The translations under genes and the position numbers were made by a program. A stretch of DNA of 64,000 nucleotides from Viscum album (Eukaryota; Streptophyta; Magnoliopsida; Santalales; Viscaceae), in NCBI GenBank assembly GCA_963277665.1, contig OY728120.1:942387195-942451194 (forward strand), in the 5' to 3' direction. This document shows, one piece after another, positions 51,841 through 63,900 of this stretch. The notes below the pieces were generated by a model that worked only from the letters and a program-made list of their open reading frames with translations, ran no database searches and was not told the DNA's origin. How positions within the stretch are numbered: position 1 is the stretch's first letter; every line of letters begins with the position of its first letter.

Positions 51841-52430
51841 AATATATTACCAAGCTAATATTCAATTCCAATGAATACGAAAGTGATGTCACTTTTTTAT
51901 AATGATATCTAAAAAAATAATGTCTTACATTAATATGCTTTGTCCTAGAGTGTGAACCATGATTTTATGAGATGTTAATATCACTTGTATTATCACAATT
52001 TAATGGTACGTGCCTGAATTGATATCCAAAATCTAGTCATGTGTGTTTCATTAACAAATTTTGTGCACCAAAACTTATTGCATGTATGTATTTAGCTTCT
52101 GTATTAGATAATGCAACTGAGTTTTGTTTTTTACTACACCATGATACTAGTGACTTTCCTAAAAGGGTGACATTTTCCGAAGCTTCTTTTTCTATATAAC
52201 ATATTACTACCAATGTCATCATCTGAATAATTCACTAACTCAATTTATTTTTTTTTGGGTAGAATAGTCCTAGATTGGGTGTACACTTGAGGTGTTTTAA
52301 AATTATATTAACAACATTTAAATGAGATTCCTTAGGTTTTTCTTGAAAAAGACCACACATAAACACACTAAACATAATTTCAGGTCTACTAGTAGTTATG
52401 TAGAGTAAACATCCAATCATTCCACTTTAT
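51840..52430 (-). pseudogene. Decayed RNase H and RT C-terminus of the copia element
   Basis: From right to left on the minus strand: MIGCLLYITTSRPEIMFSV (start near 52420), the conserved SLLYLTxxRPDI block at the end of copia RT; LGLFYPKKNK; then SLVSWCSKKQNSVALSNTEA (52099-52158), the RNase H core; and VPLNCDNTSDINIS, HSRTKHINVRHYF and IFTKPLN, ending near 51845. These are the standard closing motifs of Ty1/copia pol. Stops lie between them. The usual acidic residues of the Asp-rich YSDxD block were not checked one by one. Confidence 0.9.
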
Positions 52431-52559
52431 GTGGTTTGATCAACAGATTTTCCATCTTCATCGTGATCCTACTTACAACAAGTTCTCATTGGAGTGTCAC
52501 TACTTTTAGTGACATCCAATACAAAACATTTTAAAATATCTTTTGAATATTTAAATTAG

Positions 52560-53290
52560 TTTATAATAATACCATCATTATTTTGAATGATTTTAAATCC
52601 CATAAAGAATTTGAGTTCACCCATTAAACGCATTTGAAATTAGTTTCACATCATTTTAGAAAACAAAATACATAGAGAAAATATCCAAAGATAATGTCAT
52701 CGACATAAATTTGAACTACTAAAACATCATTGGAAATTAATTTTATAAAAATAGTAGGATTAGATATTCCATTTGAAAAACCATTGGAAATTTGAAGAGT
52801 ACTTAATCTATCATACCATGCTTTCGGAGATTGTTTTAAACCATATAAAACTTTTCCTAAATCAATAATATGATATGTAAAATGAGGGTTTGTAAAACCA
52901 AGGGGTTGACCAAAGAAGACATCCTTAGCTATATACATATATAGAAGTGCAATTGTTTTTCATCCAATTTATATTGTTTGAAATTATGATGTGATGTATA
53001 AGCAATAAGAACTTTGATGGCTTCGTGTCTAGAAACTAGTGAAAAGGTGTCTTTATAGTCAATTAATTCTTCTTGAAAGTAGCCTTGTGAAAGAAATCTA
53101 GTATTGTTTATAACTATATTACCATCTTAATCTACCTTATTTATAAACTCCCATTTAATGTCTTTGGTGAATGTGTCTTTGGTTCTTTCAACATGTTTCA
53201 AAAATTTGTTCCTTTCAAACTGATTAAGTTCTCCTTGCATATCCATCACCCAAAATTCATCATTAATAGAATCGTTAATTATTTTAGGTT
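52560..53290 (-). pseudogene. Decayed reverse transcriptase of the copia element
   Basis: Begins with EPKIINDSINDEFWVMDMQG (near 53285) and ELNQFERNK, then IDYKDTFSLVSRHEAIKVL, matching the copia RT N-terminal block. The frame then passes GQPLGFTNPHF and VLYGLKQSPKAWYDRLSTLQ (52795-52854), and reaches VVQIYVDDIIFG with an intact YVDD (52690-52701). Stops are few, and much of the domain reads in one frame. Downstream of YVDD the frame breaks. This domain is better preserved than the gypsy RTs in the window. Confidence 0.92.
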
Positions 53291-53299
53291 CATGTTGTG

Positions 53300-53700
53300 A
53301 CTAGAAGACTTTATTTTCATCATTTTTTATAAAAGAATCTCTAGTTTGAGTTATTTCATCTAGGTATCCAACAACAACATCTAAATTATGGTTCTTTATA
53401 GTTCTAACAGCTATATAAAAATAAGGACTCGTGATTTCAGGTTCTTCAATAGGATCTGGTTCATTGCGACCAAAATCTAACGAATTCCCAAAACATGGTG
53501 TTTTCACAGATTCCTTTATAGGATGGTTAGAGGGTTTTAAAATATTGTCCATATTTGATACATCATCCACCAGGTTCTCTAGAGTAGTCCTAGGCTCATG
53601 TGGATCATTTTTATCAAATTTGACATGTAAAAAATTCTTCCACACATTTAGTTCTTTTATTAAACACACTATATGCATTACTAGAAATTGAATATCCTAA
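53300..53700 (-). pseudogene. Integrase-RT linker of the copia element
   Basis: A 125-codon minus frame (53301-53678) between integrase and RT reads FLHVKFDKNDPHEPRTTLEN and an acidic, low-complexity stretch, EPDPIEEPEI. This corresponds to the variable linker of copia pol and has no enzyme motif. It is continuous with flanking domains apart from stops. Confidence 0.75.
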
Positions 53701-53789
53701 GAAGATTCCTTCATCACTCTTGGATGGAAAATTTCAATATTGTCTTTTTTATTAAAGATATAGACTTCGCAACCAAATACATTGTAGTA

Positions 53790-54290
53790 GATAACTTTGG
53801 GTTAATTATTATTCCATAACTCATATGGAGTTCTTTTAAGGATTGGTTGAATAAATACTCTATTGATTATGTAGCATGTTGTATTTATTGCTTCCTCCCA
53901 GAAGTAAATAGGTAAGTCATTTTCACTAATGATGGTTCCAAAAATCTCTTGTAGGGTTCTATTTCTTCTTTCTACAACTCCATTTTGTTGAGGTGTTCTC
54001 GGGGCCGAGAAATTATGACTATAGTCATTTTGTTTGAAAAAGGATTCAAACTCTTGATTTTCAAACTCACGGCTATGATCACTTTTTATGGACTTAATTT
54101 TATGTCCACAAATATTTTCAACATTTTTGGTATATTGGGTAAAATGAGAACAAGCTTCAAATTTGTGATCCAAAAATATTGTCCATGTGTATCTATAAAA
54201 GTCAACTATAAGAACATAAACATATTGCTTCCCATTTATACTAGAAAGTCTAGATGGTCCAAAAAATCCATTTGAACCAATTAGATAGGT
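53790..54290 (-). pseudogene. Decayed integrase of the copia element
   Basis: MDFFGPSRLSSINGKQYV at the right end (54212-54265) carries the first catalytic Asp. KSIKSDHSREFENQEFESF (around 54050-54110) has the second Asp. SAPRTPQQNGVVERRNRTLQ (53942-54001) has the catalytic Glu and the highly conserved TPQQNGVVER block. RTPYELWNN closes the core. A 123-codon stretch (53802-54173) is free of stops. The DDE residues are all present. Upstream, HKHEFPNYKVHNPCKNKR is the decayed zinc-binding part. Confidence 0.93.
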
Positions 54291-54299
54291 TGATAAGTT

Positions 54300-55230
54300 G
54301 ACACTTATTTATTTGGTTTGAAGGAAATTAGTTTTTCTTTTATTTTTACATGGATTATGCACTTTATAATTTGGAAACTCATGTTTGTGTAGATCTTTGA
54401 CTATGCTTATTTATTTAATATTCTTTTTGTGTGAGTGTTATAGTGTCCTAGTCTCCTATTCCATATCCATGACTCTTTGTGAAATACACTTAAACATTAA
54501 TCGTTTTGAGAAGTTAATAATTCTAGTTAAGAGAATATAAATTTGCATTTATTAATGTAGAAAATACATATTCATATTTATAATTAAAAACATTGCACAG
54601 ATCATTTTTAAATTTAACATGATATCCATCATCACCATTAGAATAATCATTAAAGGTGACATGTCATCCATGATTTTTTATTATGTTCATGAAGCATGTG
54701 TAGTCTCATGTAAAGTGTCTCGAACACCCAATATCCAAGTACTATATAATTATTCAAGAACTCTTTAAGCAGCTTTCCAATACAATAGTCTAATGAAAAT
54801 GGATTTTTGTACCCACACATGTTTGGGTCCAGTAATATTGGTGACCCGTGCCTTATAAACCCATATCTACCTCATTGGTTTCCTATAAACATTATTTAAT
54901 GTATTTGAAAAATAAACCATATTTAGTCCATAAAAGGGTGAAACAGTAGAGAGTGTATCATAACTAGAACTAGTTGAATGTTTTCCAGAACAAGGAGTAA
55001 ATATCTTTGCCCTATATTAAGAAACAAAATTATTCCTTCCAAAATATAATTTACCAGGGTGAAATCGAATTCCATTAGTATATTTATGAGAAATTTGTTT
55101 GCCTAGAATTTGTACCATGGTATCCTTACCATTAGTAAACATTTGAAGATCATTTTTCAATTTCTTATTAGATATTTTAAGATCATTGTTCTCTTTGAGT
55201 AATTGAGCATTTTTCTCCCATTCCACAGTG
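54300..55230 (-). pseudogene. Gag C-terminus and protease region of the copia element
   Basis: The right end (55017-55226) reads an open frame with KKLKNDLQMFTNGKDTMVQI and then LGKQISHKYTNGIRFHPG, matching the LxxDLxxFTKGxxxLxxLLGxQ stretch that lies between gag and the cysteine-rich motif in SIRE-type elements. Further left, a protease active site and the HxH/CxxC integrase N-terminus are too broken to place exactly. Confidence 0.65.
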
Positions 55231-56530
55231 AGTACAGTTTTAAATGTTGTTGTACGATCATGTTATTTCTTCAAATAATTTTATTTATATTTTAGTTCAT
55301 TCTATGTATCTTCAAGTATATTAAAATATTCAAATATTTTTTCATTAGACATATTTTCACAGTCACTCTCTTCTCCAGAATAGTATGAATTTTGTACAAG
55401 AGATTCTCGTGATAACTCAGATGTGTTTTTCAAAAAACAAATATTGGATTTGTTAGCTTATTCATCATGTAATGATTCCGAGGCACTTGAACTGGAGGTA
55501 CAGTCACTCTATTTTTCATTCATCGACTTTTTGTACTTTCTATCTTTCTCCTCGTATTTCTTTTTGTACATGATCATGGGATATCATCCTTGGTATGTAA
55601 TTTTCATTTACAATCATAGTGGACAATCTCATCATACTTATCGCTTCATTTCCTATCTTACTTCCAACAACATTTTGGATCATATATTCCCTTGAAGATA
55701 TGATATGTAAAAAAATTATCATTCTTGTAAAATCTCTTAAACCTACAGGTTAATTCAGTCATCTCCTCATCATTGTCCTATGATGATTGTTCACTACCGA
55801 TAAATTCTAGAGAAACTACCAATTTCCTTTTTTTGTTGTGTTTAGAGGTAGTGGCCTTGAATGCAACAGATTTTATTTTGGGTTCTTCCTCCTCTTCCTT
55901 GTTGACATTCAACTCCTCTTCATACATCATTAGTTTCCATTGAGTTATTTTTCATGTCGCTTGTTGATGTTTCATGACTCTCTAACAGAGACAGAGGTTC
56001 CTCACCATCTTTCTGGTAGGAATTTTAGAATCCTTATATTGTATTCTTTAGCAGTGACATCCCATCCAAGAGAAATCATTGTGTTAACTATTTAATTGAA
56101 CCAGAGAAACATTTTAGAAATAGGCTCAGCGGGTTTCATTTTAATGCTGTCATTTTTTATAGTATATGAATTAAATCTCATTTCATTCACACTAGAAGTT
56201 CCTTTATGTGAACCAGAAAAATGTCCCAAATATCATGGGTAGTTTTACATGTAGATATTCTCTAAAAAATTACATCTCCTAAAGAGTTGTATATTCATTC
56301 ACATATTTTCAATTGTTTTTAAATGTATTTTTGGTCGGTTTATCCCAAGTGATTATATCAGTAGTAGGAATATTATATTGATCTATAATTGAAGACCCGA
56401 TTACAAATCTCATACTTCCTAAATGAATTTACATTTTAGTTTTCCATTGATCATAATTGGTTTCATTAAAGAACAGTGGACTATTTGATGCAGAACCATC
56501 CAATCTATTATCTATATTAAAGAAATACTT
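55230..56530 (-). pseudogene. gag: Decayed gag of the copia element
   Basis: Shortly after the primer site (reading leftward from about 56510) the minus strand encodes LDGSASNSPLFFNETNYDQW followed by KTKM*IHLGSMRFV, the PxFxGxNYxxWKxKMxxyL start of copia gag. Further on SIKMKPAEPISKMF and a Lys/Glu-rich middle continue. Many stops are present. The predicted product would build the cytoplasmic particle. Confidence 0.8.
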
Positions 56531-56643
56531 TAAAAGAACTAGAAATGTATAATTAATAGAAATTATTATATATTTAATGTAAAACTAAAATCATAGATGA
56601 ATAGGGTCAAAAAACAAAGTCTTAATAGGCTTAACAAACACTA

Positions 56644-56654
56644 CTTTGATACCA
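56644..56654 (-). other. Primer binding site of the copia element, Met-tRNA type
   Basis: On the minus strand this reads tggtatcaaag, one change from the standard tggtatcagag primer site. It lies about 17 bases inside the inner edge of the right LTR. It fixes the right LTR as the 5' LTR. Confidence 0.8.
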
Positions 56655-56671
56655 AATATTCGTCAGAGTAA

Positions 56672-58483
56672 TGTACTCAAGAGGGGGTTAATTGAGTATC
56701 TATTAAAAAAATTAGTTTAAAAATTAATCATAAAAGGGTTACCCAATATTGTTAAATACAACCCCTTCAATCAAGGTTATACTGATATGAATGTTTGACT
56801 ATGTGAATAACTTCTTAGAAGAATGATTAATTATTGGTAATATTAATATTAATTATTAACATTACTTTTGAAGAAATTCTAAAAATACCAAAAAATTATA
56901 CCTTCTTTCCAAAATTAACAACCAATTTAAATTTAGTGATTTCTAGATTAAATAGTAAAATAGAGAAACTGAAATAAACAACACAACATGTATAAAACAA
57001 GTGGTTTAGTCTCAAACTAAGACCTCATCCACTCCACATAGTGATCACCTTCTACCAAGATATTTATATAAATAAACATGATACACATAATGTATAAGGA
57101 TTTATAATAGTATACATGACTATCCAAGTCATGTGACCTCTTCCACAGTTCTTCATGGGTTTGAACTAACAGGTTACAAAAAACGTCTTCCACACTTATT
57201 CATGGGAATAAACTGGGGTAAAAATATGTAAGAGAAAAAATATCTTGTATACTTCAGTTTGATCCCAGAGACAATGTGTGTTTAATATAGACACAAACAC
57301 TTCTTAAAACATAAATAAATAATAAACAACAGAGCAATAATTCTGGAATAATGTTAGAAGTGCTCTGAGAGTTAGTCTATGAAGCTCTAGAATTCTGAGA
57401 TGAAACTAATGCATAAAATGAGTCCTATTGTGGATGCTAGTGTATCGTAAGTCGGCTTGATCTGGATCATGTTCTTCGTAGTATTGTCTGTATATAGATG
57501 TCCTCTATGATTCTGATATATGTTTTCCAGTTGGTTTATTGATGAATTCATTATGTGTTCTTCCAAAATGTTGAGTTTCATGTGTTGGTTCTTTTCTCAT
57601 GAAATCTCATGTGTACTTCGTTATTACGCTCTGTATTGTTTCTGGACCGCACTTCACTTTTATTATGTAGTGCATGTGTTGGAGTGGATGGGATGCATGT
57701 ATTCTTCACCTCGTACAACATAAATTCAGATAATATGTCTACCAAAAAACATTAATTATGTCAGTGCATTTAAAAGTGTCAAATATGACCATTAGAAATT
57801 AAATTGAAAACGGAAAAAATAGATTAAGACACGGTGTCACAGTTTTCTTGTAAATGGTTTTTCCATGGAATAGTGTCTCCTTGAAACAATGTATGCATGG
57901 TCACTATGTCTATATGGGCATAGTTTTTTGATTGTCACGTTGTCCTGATGGTCACAGTGTCAGGTAGGTTATGGGGTCTAGATTGTTATGGTTCCTAGAT
58001 GGTTATGGTGTCTTGATGGTGATAGTTTCTAAATGGTTACAGTGTTTGGATGGTTACGGTTTAGGGATGGTTATGGTGTCCGGATGGTTACAGTGTCTAA
58101 ATGGTTACATTTTATGGATAGTTATGGTGTTTTGATGTTTATGGTGTCTGGATGGTTACAGTTTCGGAATGTTTTTCCAGAAAAGAACAACCGGTGGTGG
58201 ACTCAATATTTCTCAGACTTATCCAAATACCTGTATACAGACATAACCAGTTATATTCATAAAATAAATTATACATTTTCATTCATTAATGAAATCATTA
58301 TGAAATAAAATAAATATAGAATACAATAATTAAATATAATGTATCTCAATTAATATTTGGGATAGGAAAATTTAAATCCTAAAGATACTAATAATTTGTA
58401 CACATGATTTTCGAAAGATTATACATGATTACTAGGATTTACAGAATGTATATGATTTGTGTTCAATAAACATGATTAATACA
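56672..58483 (-). repeat. 5' LTR of the copia element (right copy)
   Basis: Partner of 46281-48075. Starts in minus orientation with tgtattaatcatgtttatt. Carries the unchanged TATA-like block at 57057-57076 and its own 17-bp minisatellite at 57892-58163. The open frames at 57387-57723 and 58033-58308 are LTR sequence, not genes. Confidence 0.88.
57892..58163. repeat. 17-bp minisatellite in the right copia LTR, 16 units
   Basis: Sixteen exact-length 17-bp units, consensus close to that of the left LTR array (tctggatggttatggtg). One unit more than the left array has, and unit sequences do not match one-to-one, so the arrays changed independently after insertion. Confidence 0.88.
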
Positions 58484-58496
58484 TGAGGATTCTAAT

Positions 58497-58625
58497 AGAT
58501 CCCTATGTGGAATTCCTTGTAAGATGTGCACCCATGATGTCAGCTACCTCATTCAAATCATGAGATGATTTATGTGAAATCCTTGGAAGATATATGCCCC
58601 ATCATTCATTACCTCATGATCGACA
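58497..58625. repeat. Two units of a ~65-bp tandem repeat, right of the copia insertion
   Basis: 58497-58560 and 58561-58625 are adjacent related units (acctcatt and cctcatg endings, tatgtg..aatccttg starts). The third relative is at 46193-46256, beyond the copia element. The unit at 58561 continues into gatattccatgg, which matches gatgttcttgg next to the left copia edge. Confidence 0.65.
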
Positions 58626-58629
58626 TGAT

Positions 58630-59700
58630 ATTCCATGGCTATCACATATATGTTGGCTCAAATGAGATTCCCAGCTAAGAGAAATAATAATGGTGAATGA
58701 TGTTCCCAGTGTCAAGACATGATCTTGATGGCCGACATGACTACTCTTTGGAACAAATGATTCATCCCTTTCAAGGCAGAACATGAGAATCTAGACCGAA
58801 TCAATTTAATTAACTAGCATCCACTAACAAATTACAATGTGAATGAAATATATGAACATGATTTAACTCTATGAGGAAGGACCGTACTAAGAAAAAAGTT
58901 TCATGGATGAATACATGGAAGGAGGAGTTGAAACCCCATCGTCAGGTTTCGATCATTGACTAGACATCACCTTTCAATGTGATGAAATACACCCACAATT
59001 GGAAATAATAAATGAGGGTTCAAAAAGTATCCAACAAGAAAAACCTAATGTCGGTATGCTTAGGAATGTCTTGGATAATGCATAAAAAACAACCACTAAT
59101 ATAAAATGAGTGAATGGTAAGTATATATGGAATTATTCTAATGAATACCTCAAACCTCAAGGGAATTGAACTCAAAAAATTCAAACGAATAGGTCCAAGA
59201 TTATGTAATTATTATAATTGACTTTCAATTATCATTTTATATAATAAAAAGTACTATGGTCATAAACCCAAAGGTAGCTAATGAATTATTTGATTCTAGA
59301 CCAATGCACCCTTTTAATATTTTAAATATTTTCACATAAAATCAATCCTTCCTATAGAAATATATGGAAATGTTTTTAATCAATAATCCTAACATGAATC
59401 TGATTTCAACAAGGACATATCAAACACAACCCATTCATATTCATAGATATTCCCTAGTTGCATAACTAATTTTCATACATATGGCTAACATTGCCATAAT
59501 CCATTGTTTGGATTGGATTACAAAGTATATGGTATGAAATTATTGGTAGGAACAATATTTGTCATTTTATCAAGAGGTGGATAATTATTATTTTTATGGG
59601 AAAGAATTCATTATATAAATATTTTATAGATTCATCTCCAGTGGATCGCCATAAAATAATTCAAGGAAATGTGGAAAAGAAAATAGTTTTTTGGATTAAT
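58630..59700. other. Unassigned degenerate DNA, possibly downstream part of the minus-strand gypsy remnant
   Basis: If the minus-strand RT and RNase H to the right belong to a normal gypsy pol, integrase should follow here on the minus strand. I could not find its zinc domain or DDE motifs. No other gene is supported. Confidence 0.35.
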
Positions 59701-59749
59701 AGTATATTCTAGTAAACGAATTTGTTAATACTGTCACAGAATACAATTC

Positions 59750-60060
59750 ATTATTTCCAGAAGACTTACAAGGACATCCACCAGAGCTTGAATTTCAGGT
59801 TTTTTAAAAAATAATCCCCGATGAAAAACATCTATCCAACATTTCCAAAATAATTGCACTAGTGGAATTGTTGTTCTTAGATAAACTACTATAGTAGTTG
59901 AGTGATAAGGGATTTATACAACAATGTTTTGCCCTATGGAAAGACATCAAGGAATGGACCACAACAATCAACTGTAGTTTATGAATATTCTAGTTCTTAT
60001 TGTGAGGGTGTAGGTGTCTTGACACATAAATAACTAGTAGATCTCCCTATATAGAAAAAA
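59750..60060 (-). pseudogene. Decayed gypsy RNase H, minus strand
   Basis: The minus strand reads LVIYVSRHLHPHNKN*NIHK (about 59974-60033) and then LQLIVVVHSL, matching the VIAYASRQLKxHExNYxTHDLELAAVVxAL block of gypsy RNase H. Further left, after a frame change, ALVDVLVS (about 59775) stands where VADALSR ends the domain. It follows the RT remnant in the expected order and orientation. Confidence 0.7.
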
Positions 60061-60499
60061 TATCCCATACAACACCGACGGAAACACTGTAAACCCATAT
60101 CCAATCCATGGTTCATGTAAGATCATAATTGGAGTTGATCTCAACATCCACATAAAATATAGGAAGGAAACATCACAATAATATATCTATTATAGACTAC
60201 CCCATTCTCGGTAAGCCCAATAAATTGCACCCCAAAAATTATAAATCCTTAATTAACCATCTATATAACCTATAAAACTATAATAAACGTCAAATCAAAA
60301 AAATATATTATTAGGATATTACTAAGATATCAGTGTCTATATCGTCTGTGAATTAGGTGAGATTCATGAATTGTAAATCACATGTCAATGGAAGTATGAC
60401 TATTAGATTCATAAGTGACTCTTTGAAATCTTTTCATAAAGCCGATGAGATCAATATGTAACCAACATGATCTTAATGTATATAACATGTATACATAGG

Positions 60500-60900
60500 A
60501 CCCATGAATATATTAGGATATCATCAATGTATACAATGAAAAAAGAGTCATGATATGTATAGAATATAATGTTCATGAAATCCATGAACAAAAATGGGTA
60601 ATTTTGAAGACCAAAAGGTATAAAAAGACTCTACTGTAGTTCATATATACTGATAAACCATGTCTTAGTTAAATAATCTTCTCTAACATAATATTGGTGG
60701 GATCCAAATTACAAGTCAACCATAAAGAAACATTATGATTCCCTTAATTTATCAAAAAATAAAAAATCCTGGGATATGGTTATATAAACTTCACTATTAC
60801 TTGATTTGTATATCTATAGTCCATGTTCAACCTAGGGTTACTATCTACCATACATAGTGAAGAATACTAGATCACCACAAGGGGATGTTCTTCGTCCAAT
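60500..60900 (-). pseudogene. Decayed gypsy reverse transcriptase, minus strand
   Basis: An uninterrupted minus-strand stretch from about 60624 to 60505 reads [20 protein letters not shown] and then [19 protein letters not shown], the standard RT block with an intact YIDD at 60520-60531. Further right, NMDYRYTNQVIVKFI (near 60780-60825) is the decayed CxDYRxLNxxTxKxxYPxP block. The wording is closer to chromoviruses than to the Tat-like RT at 32220, so this is a separate element. Its LTRs are not identified. Confidence 0.82.
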
Positions 60901-60999
60901 AAAGCCCTATTATTCTAAATATTCATGTTGTACATCGATTTTTTGTATCTTTTATTGCCCAATATTCTAGAGAGGTGTGAATATAGGTTGTTATTTATG

Positions 61000-63900
61000 A
61001 ACATGTACCATTTCCAATTCAATTATTCAATTATGACGAAATCTTAATAAATATCACAGAAATATATCATAGTTATAGTCAAGAACAAGAAGAAAATATA
61101 CGGATTACTATCTGACCTATGAAAAGTAACATTCCCTCTACCTATAATAGAATAGTCCCAAAATATCCTCGCACTATTCCCATTATTCCTTCTCAAATAT
61201 CCTGTTTAGTAGTTAAAAAAATCCCCAATAACCATATTAAATGTTTCTCATTTCCTTTAAATGTTGATTTTTTTTAAAAAAAGTACAACCAGTCCATGGG
61301 GAATGTCATATCCAATACAGTCATCTATAAGATAATAAATTGTCATAAATACTTGTAACTAAAAACATCCATTATACACTCCAAAAATCATTTGATATAA
61401 TATAACATCTTCTCTATAGTTGTATCGCATGAAATTGTTTGTAAAGATAATTTTATTGATATGCCTATCTGAATAACTACATGATATGTAAAAAATATCG
61501 TAAAGCTCCACCATCAAAACAAATCTTTATAAATCATAAAGATAATCAAAAAATACCTCTAACTATCAAAGGTAATAATACTATATCAGCTAGAATCATG
61601 ACAATGGAAAACACTTCTCCTAAGTTTGTCATTATACATTATCCTTGAGAGCCATGGTTTAGATTATTTACAAACCCCTATAAAATCTAGATCTAAAACT
61701 GAATTACCTTGTCAATCCTATGACTCAAAACCCATTTCTAACAAAAACCACTATAAAAGGTCGAACACAATTCCCCCAAATAAGAATTCAGAAGATTTAC
61801 CATATACACAAATCATTGAATCTTTTCATAATACATATAAAAATCATGAGATGGTTTTTCCTCTGAACTCAATTAAATCAGAGTGTAATACCTCATTCCC
61901 CATAGGGTGATGAAGAAAAATATCTCTAATATATCTTGTTTCAACCTCCCTATTGTGCATATTATTATTTTCTCTTCAAAAAACTGAAAATAGTGTTAAA
62001 AACACTAATATGAGTCCCGCTCAACTAAACACAATTTTTTGGAAGAAATATTACCATGCATTCAACATATGGACCATTCGTGGTCATCATGGCCTTGAAT
62101 TGCACCTATAAATATATCGTTAGGTCAAATATCTCTATAAAGAGTCTTAGATCTAGTAGAAGACTGATTTTAGTCTTTTGAGACATTTATTCCACATTTA
62201 TATCCAGAATAAGACTAATATGAGATAATTATTGGAAAAAAGATGATCTGGTAGATACTAACATTAACCCTGCTGAATATTCAAAAACTAATGATCTCAA
62301 CATCGATTTTTTCTATATGGGAAACAATATAAAAAATAAGAGATCCTAGAATGTATCCCAACTAAAATCATTATGTCTTCCTGACTATTTAATGACATGA
62401 AACATCTAATCATATGCCCCTAAATCTTTAAATTATCTAACATAACTCTTCAATCCTCTCGAGTCTCTACTATATCAATGTTTCCCATGATTATTTCAAT
62501 CAATTCCTCAGTATCCAAGTAACTATCGTGCCTTAAATGGACGAGTGAGTTTGAAGCTATAAATCTCATGCATAGTTGATAATAATCTTATAAGCTTCCC
62601 AATTTAAAAAACAATCTGAAAGACTCCCAATTAATGTATTCTTACTAATTGAACAACTATAGAGGTTACAAGAGAACAATGATCAGCATCCTATTGGATT
62701 TTTGTATTGGGACTAGAACATCCACTAATGTGGGGGAATTCTAACCCACATCCCTTGGTATACTATTATGATAATTTCAAGATGAAATTATTCGAAATTC
62801 CTAAGGAGAAATTATAAATTTCAGTAATGATAATGTGAGGTAATAGATCAAGCAGTTTATAATAAAACCTAAAGGATTTACACATGAATATTGAAAATAT
62901 AAATTTCTAGGCATAAATTTATGGGTTTTGTAATTGATTTTGAATAATTTTAAAATAATATTCCCTATAAATTAATTTTTTTAATAAAATGTGAGATATT
63001 AGAAAAAATTAAATAAAAATTGAATAAAATGATTGAAAATTATTATTTTTTAATTTGGAAATTAATTTTTTATGATTTATTTTAACTTATATTTTTACAA
63101 ACATTTGTGGATACAAAAATTGGCTAGCCACTGACTATAAATGAACTAGGAAACCAAGTAAGAATATAGTCCACCTTCTAAAGAGGCCATCCATCCATGT
63201 TGGATACTAGGAGAGCATGGCTAAGGCAGTATGTGTGCGTGTGGACCACAATAAGGGCCCATGGATTTATTAATTTGGCCAACAACCATAATGTCCATAT
63301 TGGTGAGGTTAACAATATACCTATGTAAGTGTATATGGGATTCCACCTCAGTGTAGGATTTTGAGCCACTAACATCATGAAACATATTATAAACAAGCAC
63401 AAAACTTGAATTCAATTTTAATATGAATGGATCTTCATGGGGAAATATTATTTTCAGGAGACCAATGACATTTTTCCTTTTGACTGCATGCCTCACCTCA
63501 GAAAAAAATCCCACATCCATGTATGCCACTATTGACAACAAATATTATTATCACAGGTACTAAAACACAACCGAGATACAAAAAAAACATCATGGAAGCT
63601 CAATATTGATCTTTTCTCCACAACCACGTTCTGTAGATCACAATTGATCACTTATAGTAACTTATAAGACCAAAATGAGGCCATTTTCAAAGTGAAAAAA
63701 TGACATTCTTAATATAAGTTTACCATATGGAAATAGTAAAGGATATAGGATTGAGATGATGTATTCTATCTCCATTTCTTCCTCAATAACTACTAAAGCA
63801 TCCACATGAAATCCATTCCAAAGGATTCCACATGTATTACAATTCCCCATGAATTAAATTACAACCCATTAAAGTAGATTAACAGTATGTGCCTCACATA

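Larger units (their letters stand above)
46281..58483 (-). mobile_element. SIRE/Maximus-like Ty1/copia element, nearly complete but dead
   Basis: Two LTRs of about 1.8 kb enclose an internal region of about 8.6 kb read on the minus strand. Order from right to left: 5' LTR (56672-58483), Met-tRNA primer site, gag, protease region, integrase, RT, RNase H, a spacer with a 15-bp tandem repeat, a 3-kb decayed extra ORF region, polypurine tract, 3' LTR (46281-48075). Integrase before RT marks it as Ty1/copia. Motif wording and the extra region after pol fit the SIRE/Maximus lineage. Stops and frameshifts are many. Edges may be off by some 10-15 bp: an alternative edge pair leaves aatag at 46273-46277 and 58494-58498 as a 5-bp target duplication. 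Confidence 0.9.

Noticed and set aside
59740..59800. A + strand reading FPEDLQGHPPELEF that resembles the linker before gypsy RT
   Set aside because: RT and RNase H motifs around it are on the minus strand, and no + strand RT follows, so the likeness is probably chance.
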